A stretch of 64,000 bases of DNA, taken from assembly GCA_003669555.1 (NCBI GenBank), contig QWOS01000038.1, positions 1-64,000 on the forward strand. Direction: 5' to 3'. The DNA is from Planctomycetota bacterium (GTDB taxonomy: Bacteria; Planctomycetota; Planctomycetia; Gemmatales; Gemmataceae). Made by a program: the position numbers and the translations under genes. The notes under the pieces were generated by a model. It was not told the DNA's origin and did no database searches. It was given only the letters and a program-made list of their open reading frames with translations. Shown in pieces: positions 41,215 through 53,012 of the stretch. Within the stretch, counting starts at the first letter, position 1. Each line of letters opens with the position of its first letter.

Positions 41215-41814
41215 ATGAGTCGGGAAGGTGATTTGGAGTTTTTCAACACTCGGCTGGAGCAATCGCGTGGCGTTATCGCTGCGCTGGATGCCCATTTGGG
41301 AACCTTGCTGAAAGTGGCAGACCTGTTCACCACCACACTGGAGGCGGGTGGCACGCTTTTTCTGTGCGGCAATGGTGGCAGTGCCGCCGATGCCCAGCAT
41401 GTGGCGGCAGAGTTTGTTGGTCGCTTTCTTCGGGAAAGGCGACCTCTGCCGGCCATAGCCCTCACCTGCAATACCTCAGTGCTCACTTGTATCGGCAACG
41501 ATTACGACTATTCTCAGGTTTTTTCGCGTCAGGTACTGGCGCATGTCAGGCGGCAAGATTGTCTGGTGGGTATTTCCACCAGCGGCCGCTCACCCAATGT
41601 GCTCGAGGCCCTGCGCGCGGCCCGTAGTCTGGGTGCGGCGACTGTGGGCTTTACCGGCGAGCCGGGCGAACCGCTTGGCGGGCTTTGCGATGCCTGCTTT
41701 AAGGCGCCGAGCGATCATACTCCCCGCATCCAGGAGGCCCACCTCCTGGCCTGGCATCTGGTCTGTGACCTGGTAGAACATCGTTTGGCCCCTATGGAGC
41801 CATCCCATGTTTGA
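41215..41814 (+). CDS. gmhA: SIS-domain phosphoheptose isomerase
   Basis: GGTLFLCGNGGSAADAQHVAAEFVGRFLRERRPLPAIAL, VGISTSGRSPNVLEAL; overlaps gmhB by 8 nt. Confidence 0.92.
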   Translation: MSREGDLEFFNTRLEQSRGVIAALDAHLGTLLKVADLFTTTLEAGGTLFLCGNGGSAADAQHVAAEFVGRFLRERRPLPAIALTCNTSVLTCIGNDYDYSQVFSRQVLAHVRRQDCLVGISTSGRSPNVLEALRAARSLGAATVGFTGEPGEPLGGLCDACFKAPSDHTPRIQEAHLLAWHLVCDLVEHRLAPMEPSHV

Positions 41815-42436
41815 TCCCATTCAGCCCCACCGGCCAGCCATCTTCCTCGACCGCGACGGCGTGCTGATCGAAGAGGTTCATTATCTCTCGAGCGTGGAAC
41901 AGGTCCGCTTGCTGCCTGGTGTGGTCGAGGGCCTGCGCCTTCTTGAAAGATCCGGATTCGAGCTGGTTGTAGTCACCAACCAGGCCGGTGTCGCCCGTCA
42001 TTTTTTCCCCGAGTCCCAGGTCAGGGTCATCCATGACCACCTCGAGGATCTTCTCGCCAGTCAAGGCATCGGTATCAGGGACTGGAAGTATTGTCCGCAT
42101 CATCCCACGGAAGGGATCGGCGAGTACAAAGTGGACTGTCTTTGTCGCAAGCCAAAGCCAGGCATGCTGCTGGAAGCGGCAGCCGAGCACGGTTTCAACC
42201 TGAAGGCCAGCTTCCTGATCGGCGACAAGCGCAGCGACCTCGAGGCCGGGGCCGCCGCCGGCTGTCGCACCACGCTGGTCCGGACAGGGCACGGGTCCTC
42301 CGAGGAACGAAACCTCCTCCCTGGCTTGCCTGGATTCCTGGGAATTTGCGATACTCTGGCGGACGCGGCCCGCCTGGTCTTGCGTTTGCCCCAGCGGGAA
42401 TCCTTCAGCAACATCCCGGTGCGGGCATGGGCCTGA
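41807..42436 (+). CDS. gmhB: D-glycero-D-manno-heptose 1,7-bisphosphate phosphatase-like HAD
   Basis: PAIFLDRDGVLIEEVHYLSSVEQVRLLPGV, VVVTNQAGVARHFF, CPHHPTEGIGEYKVDCLCRKPKPGMLLEAA, SFLIGDKRSDLEAG. Confidence 0.92.
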   Translation: MFDPIQPHRPAIFLDRDGVLIEEVHYLSSVEQVRLLPGVVEGLRLLERSGFELVVVTNQAGVARHFFPESQVRVIHDHLEDLLASQGIGIRDWKYCPHHPTEGIGEYKVDCLCRKPKPGMLLEAAAEHGFNLKASFLIGDKRSDLEAGAAAGCRTTLVRTGHGSSEERNLLPGLPGFLGICDTLADAARLVLRLPQRESFSNIPVRAWA

Positions 42437-42486
42437 GGCGCTTATCGTGAACTACAACTCCTGCCCTGCATAGCCAAGGCGAACTG

Positions 42487-43800
42487 ATGACAGAACTGGT
42501 TGAAGTAGCGATTGTGGGGGGGGGTATCGTTGGCTTGGCTACGGCCCTGGCGCTGGTGGAGGGCGGCTGCCAGGGTGTGGTGGTACTGGAAACCGAGAAC
42601 GCCGTCGCCAAACACCAGACCGGCAATAATAGCGGCGTCATACACTCGGGACTTTATTACAAGCCCGGCAGCGAGAAAGCCCGCACCTGCGCCGAGGGGC
42701 GCGAGCTGCTCTACCGCTTCTGCGCCGATCACGGCGTGGCGCACGAGCGCTGTGGCAAGGTGGTGGTGGCACTTGATGAATCGCAACTCCCAGCCCTGGA
42801 TGAACTGGAGCGACGCGGTATTGCCAATGGGCTGGACAACATTCGCCGCCTCACAGGCGCTGGCTTGCGCGAGTATGAACCGCATGTGGCGGGCATTGCC
42901 GGATTGCATGTGCCGCAGACAGGCATAGTCGATTACAAGGGCGTTTGCCGGGTGATGGCCAGGCGCATCCAGGAGCTGGGGGGAACCATTCGCCTCGGGT
43001 CGCGGCTCAGTGCCGTGCGGGCCAGCGGTTCGATGCTGCGGCTCCGGACAGCCTCAGGCGAACTGGAAGCGGGCCATCTGATCAATTGTGGCGGGTTGCA
43101 ATCTGACCGCATCGCGTGGATGTGTGGCGTCGATCCGGGCGTGCGCATCATCCCTTTCCGGGGCGAGTACTACGATCTGGTTCCCGAGGCCGCCCACCTG
43201 GTAAAAAACCTCATCTACCCGGTACCTGATCCGCGTTTCCCCTTTCTAGGGGTCCATTTTACCCGTATGGCACTGGGGGGTGTGGAGGCCGGACCCAACG
43301 CGGTTCTCGCCTTCAAGCGTGAGGGGTACCGGTTTTTCGATATCGGCATCCGCGACATGCTGGCTACTCTCACCTGGCCCGGTTTTTGGCGAATGGCCTG
43401 GCGTCACTGGGGCATGGCCCTGGGCGAGTACCACCGCAGCTTGTCCAAAAAGGCTTTCCATCGCGCCCTGGCCCGCCTTGTGCCCGACCTGACTGCGGCC
43501 CAGATCCACCGCTCGGGGGCTGGGGTCCGCGCCCAGGCGATGGACCGCTCGGGCAAGCTGGTTGACGATTTCCATATCGTCAGTGCACCGCGCATGATCC
43601 ATGTGCTCAACGCCCCCTCCCCGGCCGCCACCGCATGTCTATCCATTGGTCAAACCATCGCCGCCAGGGCTACCCGCGAATTCAGGCTTGCTGGCCGGAA
43701 CCAGACGGGCTTTCCCGTTCCCTCGCCGGGCTTCCTGAGAGAGGATAGCAATCCCGCCATCAGGGGTGGGCAATCCGGAAATTTGGGTAACTGCCAGTGA
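42487..43800 (+). CDS. lhgO: L-2-hydroxyglutarate oxidase
   Basis: VEVAIVGGGIVGLATALALVEGG, KHQTGNNSGVIHSGLYYKPGSEKARTCAEGRELLYRFC, FRGEYYDLVPEAAHLVKNLIYPVPDPRFPFLGVHFTRMALGGVEAGPNAVLAFKREGY. Confidence 0.93.
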   Translation: MTELVEVAIVGGGIVGLATALALVEGGCQGVVVLETENAVAKHQTGNNSGVIHSGLYYKPGSEKARTCAEGRELLYRFCADHGVAHERCGKVVVALDESQLPALDELERRGIANGLDNIRRLTGAGLREYEPHVAGIAGLHVPQTGIVDYKGVCRVMARRIQELGGTIRLGSRLSAVRASGSMLRLRTASGELEAGHLINCGGLQSDRIAWMCGVDPGVRIIPFRGEYYDLVPEAAHLVKNLIYPVPDPRFPFLGVHFTRMALGGVEAGPNAVLAFKREGYRFFDIGIRDMLATLTWPGFWRMAWRHWGMALGEYHRSLSKKAFHRALARLVPDLTAAQIHRSGAGVRAQAMDRSGKLVDDFHIVSAPRMIHVLNAPSPAATACLSIGQTIAARATREFRLAGRNQTGFPVPSPGFLREDSNPAIRGGQSGNLGNCQ

Positions 43801-45368
43801 ACGGGGTCGACGAGGAGCTGATCTGTCTGGCGGCCCACAAACCGTCTGATCCCCTGCCCCGGCTCGTGCTGGCGGACTGGCTTGAAGACCACGACCCCGA
43901 CCGCTCCGAGTTTCTGCGCCTGGCTTGTGTCGCGAATCCGGACGGTGCTGTATCCGTTCGCATGGAAGAGCTTTTGCGCCTGCGCGAAAAAGACTGGGCT
44001 GGCAATCTGGCCGATCACGCCCACGCCTGGGAATTCCGTCAAGGCCTGGTCGAGCAAGCTGAGGGCGAGGAGGGCCTGATCACCCCGGCCGCTGAAGCTA
44101 TCTGGCGCAAGCACCCGGTGCGCGGGCTCAGGCTGCATGTGGCGCCAGGTTCACCGTTTCCGGAAGATACCGCCTGGCCGGTGGCCTTGCACCATCTGGA
44201 GATTGCGGGTGCCGACTCGGTGGCCCGCGCCTGGTTGCCTCGCCTCGCCGGTCGCTGGCCGGCCACGCTACGGTCCCTCATCCTGGAACGCTGTGGCATC
44301 GATACCCCAGCCATGCGAACCCTGCTGCGGGGCGGCCTGACTGGCCAGCTCCATCACCTGGGCTTTGTCAATAATCGCCTGCTGGGAGATCAGGCTTTGC
44401 GGGCGCTGACCCAGGAGGGTGCGGCCGACCTGAGATCCCTGTCCATCCACTGCGCCAATATCACCCCGGTGGGGTTGGGCGAACTTTTCCAGGCTGCCCC
44501 TTTTCCCCTTCTGGAATCTTTATGCGTGGAACTGGCGGCCACCTTCCCGATGGGCCCGGCCCTGAAATCCCTTGTTCCCCGCCTGCTTGACAGCCCACTG
44601 GCAAACAGCCTGACACGGCTGGAAATGCATGGGTTACCGCTGGGGCCGGAAGGATTTCTCGCTCTGGTCCTCTCCCATCACCTCAACCTGCGCCAAGTGG
44701 GCCTGGCGCACAACCGCATCGGCAGCGAGGGGGCACAATTCCTGACCGGCGGACCGGGTATGGACAGGGTCCATACCCTGAACCTGGCTGAAAACGATCT
44801 GGAAACGCCTCATTTACAAACTCTGGCGCGCTCCGGGGCCTGGGCTAGCCTCACCCACCTGGATCTGCGAAAAAACCGCATCACCGACGAGGCGATCCGC
44901 TCCCTGCTGACCGAGGGGCCGATCGGCGAAAATCTGGTGCATCTCAATCTCCGCCAGAACCGGATTGGCGGGCCAGGTATCCAGGCACTGTCCAGCTTCA
45001 CCCGGTTGCGAAGCCTCGCGATAGGGGGAAACTACCTCAACTGCGAAACCATTGGGACACTTTGGAAAACCACCAGTCTATGCGATCTGGAGGAGCTCGA
45101 CCTCATCGGCACAACACTCGAGGAAAAGGCGTTGCGCGTCTTGCGGGACGCTGGCCATCCCACTCTACGCACACTGGCAATCAATGACCACACGGCGGGC
45201 ATGCTGGTCAGCAAGGACTGCCCGGGTCTGGAAAACCTGCGACTGCTGCGCATGGCCGGCAAGCCAGACCTGCATCTGGCCCGCAAAATCATCGCCCGCA
45301 CAGGCGTGCGACAAGTGGTTTTCCAGGACGAAGGCCGCATCTGGCGACGCAGCCGCCATGCCATTTAA
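43797..45368 (+). CDS. TIGR02996-domain leucine-rich-repeat protein
   Basis: N-terminal EELICLAAHKPSDPLPRLVLADWLEDHDPDRSEFLRLAC (TIGR02996 signature); LRRs such as LTHLDLRKNRITDEAIRSLL and LVHLNLRQNRIGGPGIQAL; GTG start overlapping the lhgO stop. Confidence 0.88.
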   Translation: MNGVDEELICLAAHKPSDPLPRLVLADWLEDHDPDRSEFLRLACVANPDGAVSVRMEELLRLREKDWAGNLADHAHAWEFRQGLVEQAEGEEGLITPAAEAIWRKHPVRGLRLHVAPGSPFPEDTAWPVALHHLEIAGADSVARAWLPRLAGRWPATLRSLILERCGIDTPAMRTLLRGGLTGQLHHLGFVNNRLLGDQALRALTQEGAADLRSLSIHCANITPVGLGELFQAAPFPLLESLCVELAATFPMGPALKSLVPRLLDSPLANSLTRLEMHGLPLGPEGFLALVLSHHLNLRQVGLAHNRIGSEGAQFLTGGPGMDRVHTLNLAENDLETPHLQTLARSGAWASLTHLDLRKNRITDEAIRSLLTEGPIGENLVHLNLRQNRIGGPGIQALSSFTRLRSLAIGGNYLNCETIGTLWKTTSLCDLEELDLIGTTLEEKALRVLRDAGHPTLRTLAINDHTAGMLVSKDCPGLENLRLLRMAGKPDLHLARKIIARTGVRQVVFQDEGRIWRRSRHAI

Positions 45369-45375
45369 GCCGGGC

Positions 45376-46992
45376 TCAAGGCTTTGGAATGAAATTCAGC
45401 GTGTAATAGGCTTGTGGATGAAGCAGTTTGCGCCCCTCCTTCGAGCGAAGATTGGGACACGACAGATCGTGCACATGGCCCACCTGCAATCCCTCCACAA
45501 CCAGCCGGGCACTTTTTCCATCCGCCCCCACCGTCACGCCAGTCACCCTGGCGGTGGTCTGGTCCACCTCGGGACTGCCATAGTCGCCCCGATAGATGTA
45601 GGTAAAAGTGACCAGCTTGTAGTTCTCGGCCTTGCTGGCTATTTCAGCATCGACAGGTTCGGTGAAAGTCAACTCGAAGCCATCCGGCCTGGCTTGCATG
45701 GTGTGGATCTCAAAAGGTGTCTTGCCGGTCCACACCAGGCGCTCGACCGAGAATGGTTTCGGCCCCTTCGAGCCCCAGCCACGGTTGGTGCCGCCCACGA
45801 ACATCGAACCATCTGTTCCCTGACGAACCGGTACCACCCCTGAGCCAAATCCCTCCCGGAAAGGGAAACATGCGCCCTGGTAGTAGCCGTTCACCTTCTC
45901 CAGAAAACAGCGCATCACCGTGCTGTGGGTCTGGTCGCCGACAAAAAGCTGATTCCTGAAAGGGCCGAAGACGCCATTGCTGCCATCAAACTCCACGCCG
46001 CTGGCACTCTGGCCCATTTTGCCGTAGGGAAAAAGGATCGCGGTGGGCACAAGTTCAGGGATTCTGGCGAACTCGGTCATCATGCGGCTGTTGGTCTTGG
46101 GTTCGACAGGCTTTTTGCCGAGATATTTCGCCTCGGGCTCATCGTACCAGCGAAATCCACCCGGATGCCCGACAAAACCACCCTGTTTCATGTGCTTTAG
46201 CCCGCAAGTCCCGTTCCATGGACCCTGGTTATCGGTATAAAAGACATCTCCCTCTGCATTGAAACCCACCCCACCCGGTGAGCGCACACCGGAAGTGGTG
46301 GGCACAAACTTGCCTTCCGGGGTAACCTTGCCGCCCCAACCCCGGAATTTACTATCCGAGTTGAAAGATCCTGTCAGACATAGAGCTGTCCAGATGTTAC
46401 CTTTTTTGTCAAAGCGCGAACCCAGGGCATATTCATGGTAATCGCCGTTCACATCCCAGCCTTCTGCCACTACCTCGAACAGATCGGCTTTGCCATCGCC
46501 GTTTGAATCTTTCAGCCGGGTGACATCGGGCCGTTGCGTGGCATACAGCCAGCCATCCTTCCAGGCCAGGCCCAGCACTTCATGCATGCCATGGGCGAAC
46601 CGGGTGAACTTCACCTTGGCAGGATCGGCATCGTAGGGGTTGTCGATCATCCAGATTTCGCCACGGCGTGTGCCCATTGCCACACGCCCGTCAGGCAACA
46701 ACTCAAAAGCCCCGGCCTCCAGCACCTGCCCGGGAGGCGTGGTGAAGGTGAGGATCTTGTAGAAGTCGGTTTCCTTCTCCGGTTTGGCCTCAACCCTGGC
46801 ATCACCCGGCTGCGCCCAGGCCACCACGGAAACCAGCGCCACACCCAACAGGGAGGCCCATGTTCCCTTGATCCATCCACCACGATTCCCGATGGTTCCC
46901 ACGGCTCTACTCCCCGCTATGTCTGCTGTGCTTGCCTGTTCCCCAAATAAATCTGCCTTACCAAAGGTATTCCACCTTGCTGGTGCCCTCAC
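45376..46992 (-). CDS. Secreted PQQ/sorbosone-dehydrogenase-like beta-propeller protein
   Basis: [102 protein letters not shown]. True start may be internal. Confidence 0.87.
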   Translation of the reverse strand: MRAPARWNTFGKADLFGEQASTADIAGSRAVGTIGNRGGWIKGTWASLLGVALVSVVAWAQPGDARVEAKPEKETDFYKILTFTTPPGQVLEAGAFELLPDGRVAMGTRRGEIWMIDNPYDADPAKVKFTRFAHGMHEVLGLAWKDGWLYATQRPDVTRLKDSNGDGKADLFEVVAEGWDVNGDYHEYALGSRFDKKGNIWTALCLTGSFNSDSKFRGWGGKVTPEGKFVPTTSGVRSPGGVGFNAEGDVFYTDNQGPWNGTCGLKHMKQGGFVGHPGGFRWYDEPEAKYLGKKPVEPKTNSRMMTEFARIPELVPTAILFPYGKMGQSASGVEFDGSNGVFGPFRNQLFVGDQTHSTVMRCFLEKVNGYYQGACFPFREGFGSGVVPVRQGTDGSMFVGGTNRGWGSKGPKPFSVERLVWTGKTPFEIHTMQARPDGFELTFTEPVDAEIASKAENYKLVTFTYIYRGDYGSPEVDQTTARVTGVTVGADGKSARLVVEGLQVGHVHDLSCPNLRSKEGRKLLHPQAYYTLNFIPKP

Positions 46993-49672
46993 CCAGCGGG
47001 AGCAGCAACTCCTTCTTGTCGCCTTCGCCTCGCTCCAGGAGGGTATCCCCCTGAATCTTCAAACCACCTTCCACTTCGTAGCTCCCGTCAGCTTTCTTCT
47101 CGATCCTGCCAGTAGCCAGGCGCAGGTAACAACCAGCCGCCGCTCCAGCTTTCACTTCACGGGTGAACCCCTTGACCTTGCCTTCCCTGGGAACGAAACC
47201 ATCCTCCACCGTGGCGGTGCCATCCTGGTAGAGAAACACCGGCCTCCCCTTGGAACCCAGCTTATATCCTGAAAAACGCCAACCGGCTTCCCGGCTGGAT
47301 TTTGCCGGCCAGACTTCCCTGAGATTTTTCAGGCGAGCCACACCAGATCCCCTCGGCAGAGCCACCACCGAATCACCGAGAGGCCCCTCGAAACCCACAC
47401 CGCGGTCTGTCCAGTGCTTGGCGGCATCGATGAACGCTTCCTGCCACAGTAATGCCAGGCGCAATTCGTTGGCATCAAACGCCAGGTTCACCTTTTCGGG
47501 ATAACCCACGCCAATGCCCCGGGCCCCCGCCCCTTCGATGAAATTGCGATAAATGATCGGCTCGGTTGTCGCCACCAGCGGAATCGATTGCTTCTGCACT
47601 CCCAAAGGCAGGCGGGCATTGCGGCCATCAGCCAGATACAGCCACATGGCCTCGATCTGGGTGCGGGCGGTGCCGTCAAGTACATCGTCGAGAATACTCT
47701 TGCCATCACGGAAAGCGGTGGGCATGCGTGTTCCCGGGCGAATCTCCTGGGGACGATCGGTGTAGGCGTGGAACCAGTCCCGCTCGAGCCTGGTGGACAT
47801 CAAAGCCATATCGATGCCCTGCACACCCTCGGCCTTGTTGCCATTGAATGTGTGGCACTTGATGCAGCCAAAGGCGGTGGCACCAGTCAGCATCCGTCCT
47901 ACCGATTTCACTTTGGCAGGCGTCTCTTTCATTGTCACCACACCCACAGATGGCAGCTTGTCTGCTTCCTTCAGATCGGCCGCCAGATGCTTGGCGGCAT
48001 TGCCGAATCCCGGCATGCGGGTCAGCATGTAGGGCCGGTCCTTGGCACCCTGGACCAACAGGTTTTCCAGATAGGGCAGACGCAGTTTGGCACCCGTCAG
48101 GAACAGCAGTGGTGGCACACGGGCCTCCTCGCCCATCTCGGGCTGGGTGGTCTTGAACAGGGTATTAAAGGCCTCAATTGGCCCCCCCTCCTTACCACGC
48201 TCATGGCAGGCCAGGCAGTTCAGGGTCACCATGGTTTCGCGAATCCGTCCCTCAGCGTTGACCGGTCCTTTCGGATTGGCCAGAGCGGCGACGATTGCTT
48301 TCTTTTGGGGTGCATTGAGTTCATATCCAGGCAACCAGTCGGACGGCTTATCGGCCATGCAACCACCCGATTTCAGTTCCGCCAAAGGCTTCGCCAGGTT
48401 GGGTGCCAATTGCGAAACAACCGTCTTGTCCCCTTCCTTCATCATGTGGCAGTTGGCGCAACCGCTGGACGCGAAAATCTGCCGGCCCTGGAAAACCTTG
48501 GCGGGATCTTCAACCAGGTAGTCAGGATCTTCTGGCTTGCTGGAAAGATCTGCCGCAGAGGCCAGTGCCGCCGCACTTGCGGCCATGACGGTTTCCAAGG
48601 CCACATTTGCTTGCCCAGGGGCGCGAATTTCCGCCTCCAGCTCCCACTCACCACCACCCTGAAAGTACCAAACCTCCACCGTATGAATGCCAGCGGTCAG
48701 CTCCACGCGGCCATTGCCAGCCTGCTTGGGGTGAACGCCATCCACATCAACCACCGTTTTGCCATCGACCAGAATCCGGGAACCGTCATCGCTGGCCACC
48801 GTGAAGTTGTACCGGCCAGCTTTTTCGGCCTGAAACACACCTTTGAATCGCATGGCGAAATTATTTTTGCGAGTGGCGACATTCAGGTCCAGACCCTTGC
48901 AGGTGCCTGATTTGATTGGTTTCAGCTTTGCCAGGTCGGGAATTTTATCCCATTCCCCCTCGTAATAGTCGAACCCGATGGGCAAGGTACCACCGATGCC
49001 AGCAATTTTCTGGTCTCGCAACAGATAATGCGCGACTTCGCGTGGCTGATTGCCAGTCAGCAGGCTCGGCATCCGCCCACCGGGTCGCAATTCATGAGGG
49101 TTTGCCAAAAAACCGGCCAAAGCGGTCAGGCTGTACTTGGCGGCCAAATCGGGCAAAGGAACCGCACCAACAGGCAATGATGAACGGCCCGTTTTTGACT
49201 CCAGCGGGCCATGGCAGGCGGCGCAGCCCAGATTCTCGAAATGCGCCTTCCCTTGTGCGACACCCTTCTGATCAATGGCCGTATGCCTGGTTTTGCCAGT
49301 GCTGGCAAGATAATGCACCAGACGGTCCACCTTATCAGCGCTGCCAGGCCCACGGAGCAGATGGGGCATCGTGGTTCCAGGCTTGGCCTTTTGTGGGTCT
49401 GCGAGATATTCGCGGAGCCAGCTCACACGCGCCCGAGCACCAACCTGACTCAAATCTGGACCGCTCTTGGCACCCGTGGCTGGCAGGTCTGGTGAACTGT
49501 GACAACGCACACAGTTCAGCTCGGTCAGCAGGATCCGCCCGCCCGCTGCAGGATTTTCACCCTTGCCGTGAAACCGATCAAAGCCGGCAACGACAGGAGC
49601 GCCACCGTGGCTGGCGCTCGTCAGGCCCAACAAACCAAGGAAAACAACGGCATTTGCGACACGAATCCGCAT
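46958..49672 (-). CDS. Multihaem c-type cytochrome with a PA14-like domain
   Basis: CXXCH motifs [38 protein letters not shown]14-like [33 protein letters not shown] extends to 49777; start chosen before the hydrophobic leader. Confidence 0.87.
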   Translation of the reverse strand: MRIRVANAVVFLGLLGLTSASHGGAPVVAGFDRFHGKGENPAAGGRILLTELNCVRCHSSPDLPATGAKSGPDLSQVGARARVSWLREYLADPQKAKPGTTMPHLLRGPGSADKVDRLVHYLASTGKTRHTAIDQKGVAQGKAHFENLGCAACHGPLESKTGRSSLPVGAVPLPDLAAKYSLTALAGFLANPHELRPGGRMPSLLTGNQPREVAHYLLRDQKIAGIGGTLPIGFDYYEGEWDKIPDLAKLKPIKSGTCKGLDLNVATRKNNFAMRFKGVFQAEKAGRYNFTVASDDGSRILVDGKTVVDVDGVHPKQAGNGRVELTAGIHTVEVWYFQGGGEWELEAEIRAPGQANVALETVMAASAAALASAADLSSKPEDPDYLVEDPAKVFQGRQIFASSGCANCHMMKEGDKTVVSQLAPNLAKPLAELKSGGCMADKPSDWLPGYELNAPQKKAIVAALANPKGPVNAEGRIRETMVTLNCLACHERGKEGGPIEAFNTLFKTTQPEMGEEARVPPLLFLTGAKLRLPYLENLLVQGAKDRPYMLTRMPGFGNAAKHLAADLKEADKLPSVGVVTMKETPAKVKSVGRMLTGATAFGCIKCHTFNGNKAEGVQGIDMALMSTRLERDWFHAYTDRPQEIRPGTRMPTAFRDGKSILDDVLDGTARTQIEAMWLYLADGRNARLPLGVQKQSIPLVATTEPIIYRNFIEGAGARGIGVGYPEKVNLAFDANELRLALLWQEAFIDAAKHWTDRGVGFEGPLGDSVVALPRGSGVARLKNLREVWPAKSSREAGWRFSGYKLGSKGRPVFLYQDGTATVEDGFVPREGKVKGFTREVKAGAAAGCYLRLATGRIEKKADGSYEVEGGLKIQGDTLLERGEGDKKELLLPLGEGTSKVEYLW

Positions 49673-50000
49673 GGGAAACCACCTCGGGCCAGCCAAACCG
49701 GACAAGCACCGTTCAATCGGGCACCGTCCTCCAGATCCAGTCAGCAGTGTACTTTCCTTTTTTCCCTTGGCAAGCACTACCTACGCCGCCCCCGGATTCC
49801 TGGGCCCTTATGCATAAACCGGACTGGGAGGCAGCCTTATTCACCAGCCACACCAGAAACCGCCCACCTGAAAACCGGTTCAGTTTCCCACAAGTTATTC
49901 GATTTCAGGATTTTCCAACAAAAGAAGTCCCTTCAATCCGCCTGTTTTCATAAATTTAAGCTTGCATGCCTGGGCTGCACCCCCTGCAACGGAGAACGCC

Positions 50001-52274
50001 ATGCGGTCGTTTCAAGCCACCTGCTTCCTGGTTACCTTGCTGGCCTTTCCAGCCAACGGGCAAACCCCTGATCCTTCCCGGCTCACCCTGGACCGCATTT
50101 TTGCATCCGGTGATTTCAGGGCTGGTTTTGAGCGCTCCCCCCACTGGATTGATGCAAAAAGCTATGCCCAACTCGAGCCCAGCACCCTTCATAAGGGTTT
50201 CCACGACCTGGTGCGGGTGGACCCCCTCACCGATGCCAAAACACCGATTGTCACCGCCGAAAAACTGATTCCCGCCACAGCCAAGTCGCCTCTGCGTATC
50301 GACGATTACACTTTCTCCAAAGACCAGGATCTGCTTTTACTCTTCACCAATAGCGCACGGGTCTGGCGACGCAACACCCGCGGCGATTACTGGACCTATC
50401 GCCTTTCCACTGGCAAACTGACCAGGGTGGGCGACAATCCCAAACCTTCCTCACTGTTTTTTGCCAAACTCTCTCCCGATGGCACACGCGTCGGCTATGT
50501 CCGTGACAACAACCTCTTTGTTGAACCCGCTGGGGGCGGAACCGCTGTCCGCCTCACCAGCGATGGCAAGGTGGGAGGCGATGATGAAATCATCAATGGC
50601 ACATTCGACTGGGTATACGAGGAGGAGTTCGATTGCCGGGACGGCTGGCTCTGGAGCCCTGACAGTCAGCGAATCGCTTACTGGCAAATCAACACCCTGG
50701 GCGTGCCAAGGTTCACCCTGGTGGACCAAACGGCTGGCAAATATCCTCGTCTCACCACATTCCCTTACCCCAAGACAGGTGAGCAGAACTCCCTGTGCCG
50801 GGTGGGCGTTGTCCCTGTCAGCGGCGGCCAAACCACCTGGATGCAGGTCCCCGGCGACACCCGCACCGAGGGCTATATTCCCCGCATGGATTGGGCCGAA
50901 AGCCCAGAGGTGCTGGTTTTGCAGCGCTTGAATCGGTTACAAAACCAGAATCAGGTCCTGCTTGCCAGCGCCAGCACTGGCCAGGTAAAAACCATCCTCA
51001 CCGAAAAGGATGACACCTGGGTGGAGGTCCATGACGAGTCCATGCAATGGCTGGATGGCGGCAAATCGTTTACATGGATCAGTGAGCGCGATGGCTGGCA
51101 GCATCTCTACCGGGTTTCGCGGGATGGCACCTCCAGCCGATTGATCACCAGCGGTGCCTTCGATGTCAAATCCGTGCTGCGAGTCGATGCGAAAAAGGGC
51201 TGGGTGTACTTCCTCGCTTCGCCTGGAAAACCCACCGAACAGTATCTGTTTCGTTGCCAGCTTTCCCCTCCCGCTGATAACGCCCCGCCTCCGGAGCGCC
51301 TCACCCCGGCCAACCAGACCGGCTGGAACGATTACCGGGTCAATCCCGATGGCGACCAGGCGGTCTGGACCCACTCCTCCTTCGGTGTGCCACCATCCAC
51401 CTCCTTGATGAACCTCGACGGGCACCGGGTCATCCGCCCCATCAACGCCAACATCAAACTCAAGGAAACAGTGGCCCGGCTGGCGCGTTCGCCGGTGGAA
51501 TGGTTCCAGACAACTATCGGCGATGGCCTGACTATGGATGGATGGCTGATCAAACCCCCTGATTTTGATCCGAACAAGCGCTATCCGCTCCTGATTCATG
51601 TCTATGGCGAGCCTGCCGGCCAAACCGTCGCGGATCGTTGGGGGGGCAGCAACTATCTATGGCACCTTTATCTGGCGCAACAGGGCTATCTGGTAGCCAG
51701 TATGGACAACCGGGGCACAAAAACGCCAAAGGGCCGCGCCTGGCGCAAGTCCATCTACCGCAAGATTGGCGTGCATGCCTCGAATGATCAGGCCACCGGT
51801 GCCAGGGAGTTGGCCCGCCGCCCCTATGTCGATGCTGGCAAGTTGGCAGTCTGGGGCTGGAGCGGCGGCGGCTCCATGACGCTCAATCTGCTGTTCCGTT
51901 TCCCGGAGCTGTATGCCACAGGCATGTCCGTGGCTCCGGTGCCCGACATGAGCCTGTATGACACCATTTACCAGGAGCGCTATATGGGGCTGCCGGGGCC
52001 GAACGCCGCTGATTACAAAGCGGGCTCACCACTCAGCCACGCCTCCGGATTGAAGGGAAACCTGCTGCTGGTACATGGGACCGGCGATGACAATTGCCAC
52101 TATCAGGGGACGGAGAAGCTCATGGAAGTGCTGGTAGCTGACAACAAGCCATTCACCCTCATGCCCTACCCCAACCGATCCCACTCGATCAACGAGGGGA
52201 AAAACACCACCCGCCATCTCTACCAACTGATGACCCGTTATCTCAACGAAAAAACCGCACCAGGAGGCCGGTAA
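50001..52274 (+). CDS. S9 family peptidase (dipeptidyl-peptidase IV-like)
   Basis: DPP-IV-like N-terminal propeller (VYEEEFDCRDGWLWSPDSQRIAYWQIN) and catalytic LAVWGWSGGGSMTLNLL, VHGTGDDNCHYQ, PNRSHSI. Confidence 0.93.
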   Translation: MRSFQATCFLVTLLAFPANGQTPDPSRLTLDRIFASGDFRAGFERSPHWIDAKSYAQLEPSTLHKGFHDLVRVDPLTDAKTPIVTAEKLIPATAKSPLRIDDYTFSKDQDLLLLFTNSARVWRRNTRGDYWTYRLSTGKLTRVGDNPKPSSLFFAKLSPDGTRVGYVRDNNLFVEPAGGGTAVRLTSDGKVGGDDEIINGTFDWVYEEEFDCRDGWLWSPDSQRIAYWQINTLGVPRFTLVDQTAGKYPRLTTFPYPKTGEQNSLCRVGVVPVSGGQTTWMQVPGDTRTEGYIPRMDWAESPEVLVLQRLNRLQNQNQVLLASASTGQVKTILTEKDDTWVEVHDESMQWLDGGKSFTWISERDGWQHLYRVSRDGTSSRLITSGAFDVKSVLRVDAKKGWVYFLASPGKPTEQYLFRCQLSPPADNAPPPERLTPANQTGWNDYRVNPDGDQAVWTHSSFGVPPSTSLMNLDGHRVIRPINANIKLKETVARLARSPVEWFQTTIGDGLTMDGWLIKPPDFDPNKRYPLLIHVYGEPAGQTVADRWGGSNYLWHLYLAQQGYLVASMDNRGTKTPKGRAWRKSIYRKIGVHASNDQATGARELARRPYVDAGKLAVWGWSGGGSMTLNLLFRFPELYATGMSVAPVPDMSLYDTIYQERYMGLPGPNAADYKAGSPLSHASGLKGNLLLVHGTGDDNCHYQGTEKLMEVLVADNKPFTLMPYPNRSHSINEGKNTTRHLYQLMTRYLNEKTAPGGR

Positions 52275-52299
52275 CAAGGGCTTTCGCATGCCAAACGGG

Positions 52300-52920
52300 T
52301 CATTCGGAGCGGGTGGCACTCGAGGCCAGTTTGCGTAGCAAAAACTGCTCGAACTCGGTGTCCCGGCCCAGTGGAATCCAGCCGCTGTCGATCACCAGGG
52401 GATCGATCACATCGTAATTCCGCTCCACGGTGGTGCTTGACCGGAAAGCGGCCGCCGCTCCAGTGGTCCGCGCCGGTGCCGCCAGGTTTTCAAGTTCCTT
52501 GTAAATTTTCAGGTCGACGAAATAGCCACCATCATCCGCCGCCAGAATTGTCAGCACCCCCCGGTGCCGTAGCGACTGGCATGTGGCATGGATGCGGTCA
52601 CGCGGGTTCATGTTGCCATGCTTCCAGGGCTGAAACAGGCCGGGTGCCACCCTGGGAAATGTTTCGATGCGACCGTCATAGCGATTGGCATAAGCGATAT
52701 CGAACACATCATCCAGTGTGTCGAGAGACTTGTCGAACACGAGCCCATACGAGGGAGGGCCCACCGGAAGATAAAGAGGGTTCCCCTCCTTGTTCGCTTC
52801 CTGAATGGGAGCGACACCGGCAGGTCCCAGTGGTAGCGGATTGTCCTGAAGCGGCCCGGTGGCGCAGCCGACTAACCACACGAGCGAGGTACATGCCATA
52901 GCTCCTCGGCCCAAGACCAT
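52300..52920 (-). CDS. Putative lipoprotein of unknown function
   Basis: MVLGRGAMACTSLVWLVGCATGPL lipobox from an internal Met; coherent ORF in the minus-strand operon. Confidence 0.7.
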   Translation of the reverse strand: MVLGRGAMACTSLVWLVGCATGPLQDNPLPLGPAGVAPIQEANKEGNPLYLPVGPPSYGLVFDKSLDTLDDVFDIAYANRYDGRIETFPRVAPGLFQPWKHGNMNPRDRIHATCQSLRHRGVLTILAADDGGYFVDLKIYKELENLAAPARTTGAAAAFRSSTTVERNYDVIDPLVIDSGWIPLGRDTEFEQFLLRKLASSATRSE

Positions 52921-53012
52921 GCGCCACCCCCGGAAAAAACAGGGAACCGGCGCACCAAAATAGCGCGCTAATCCCCACCCGGCAGGCCCTATGCCATGAG
53001 GAGGCCAGCGAA

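Noticed and set aside
47588-48910. 440-aa plus-strand ORF
   Set aside because: Antisense to the multihaem cytochrome gene.
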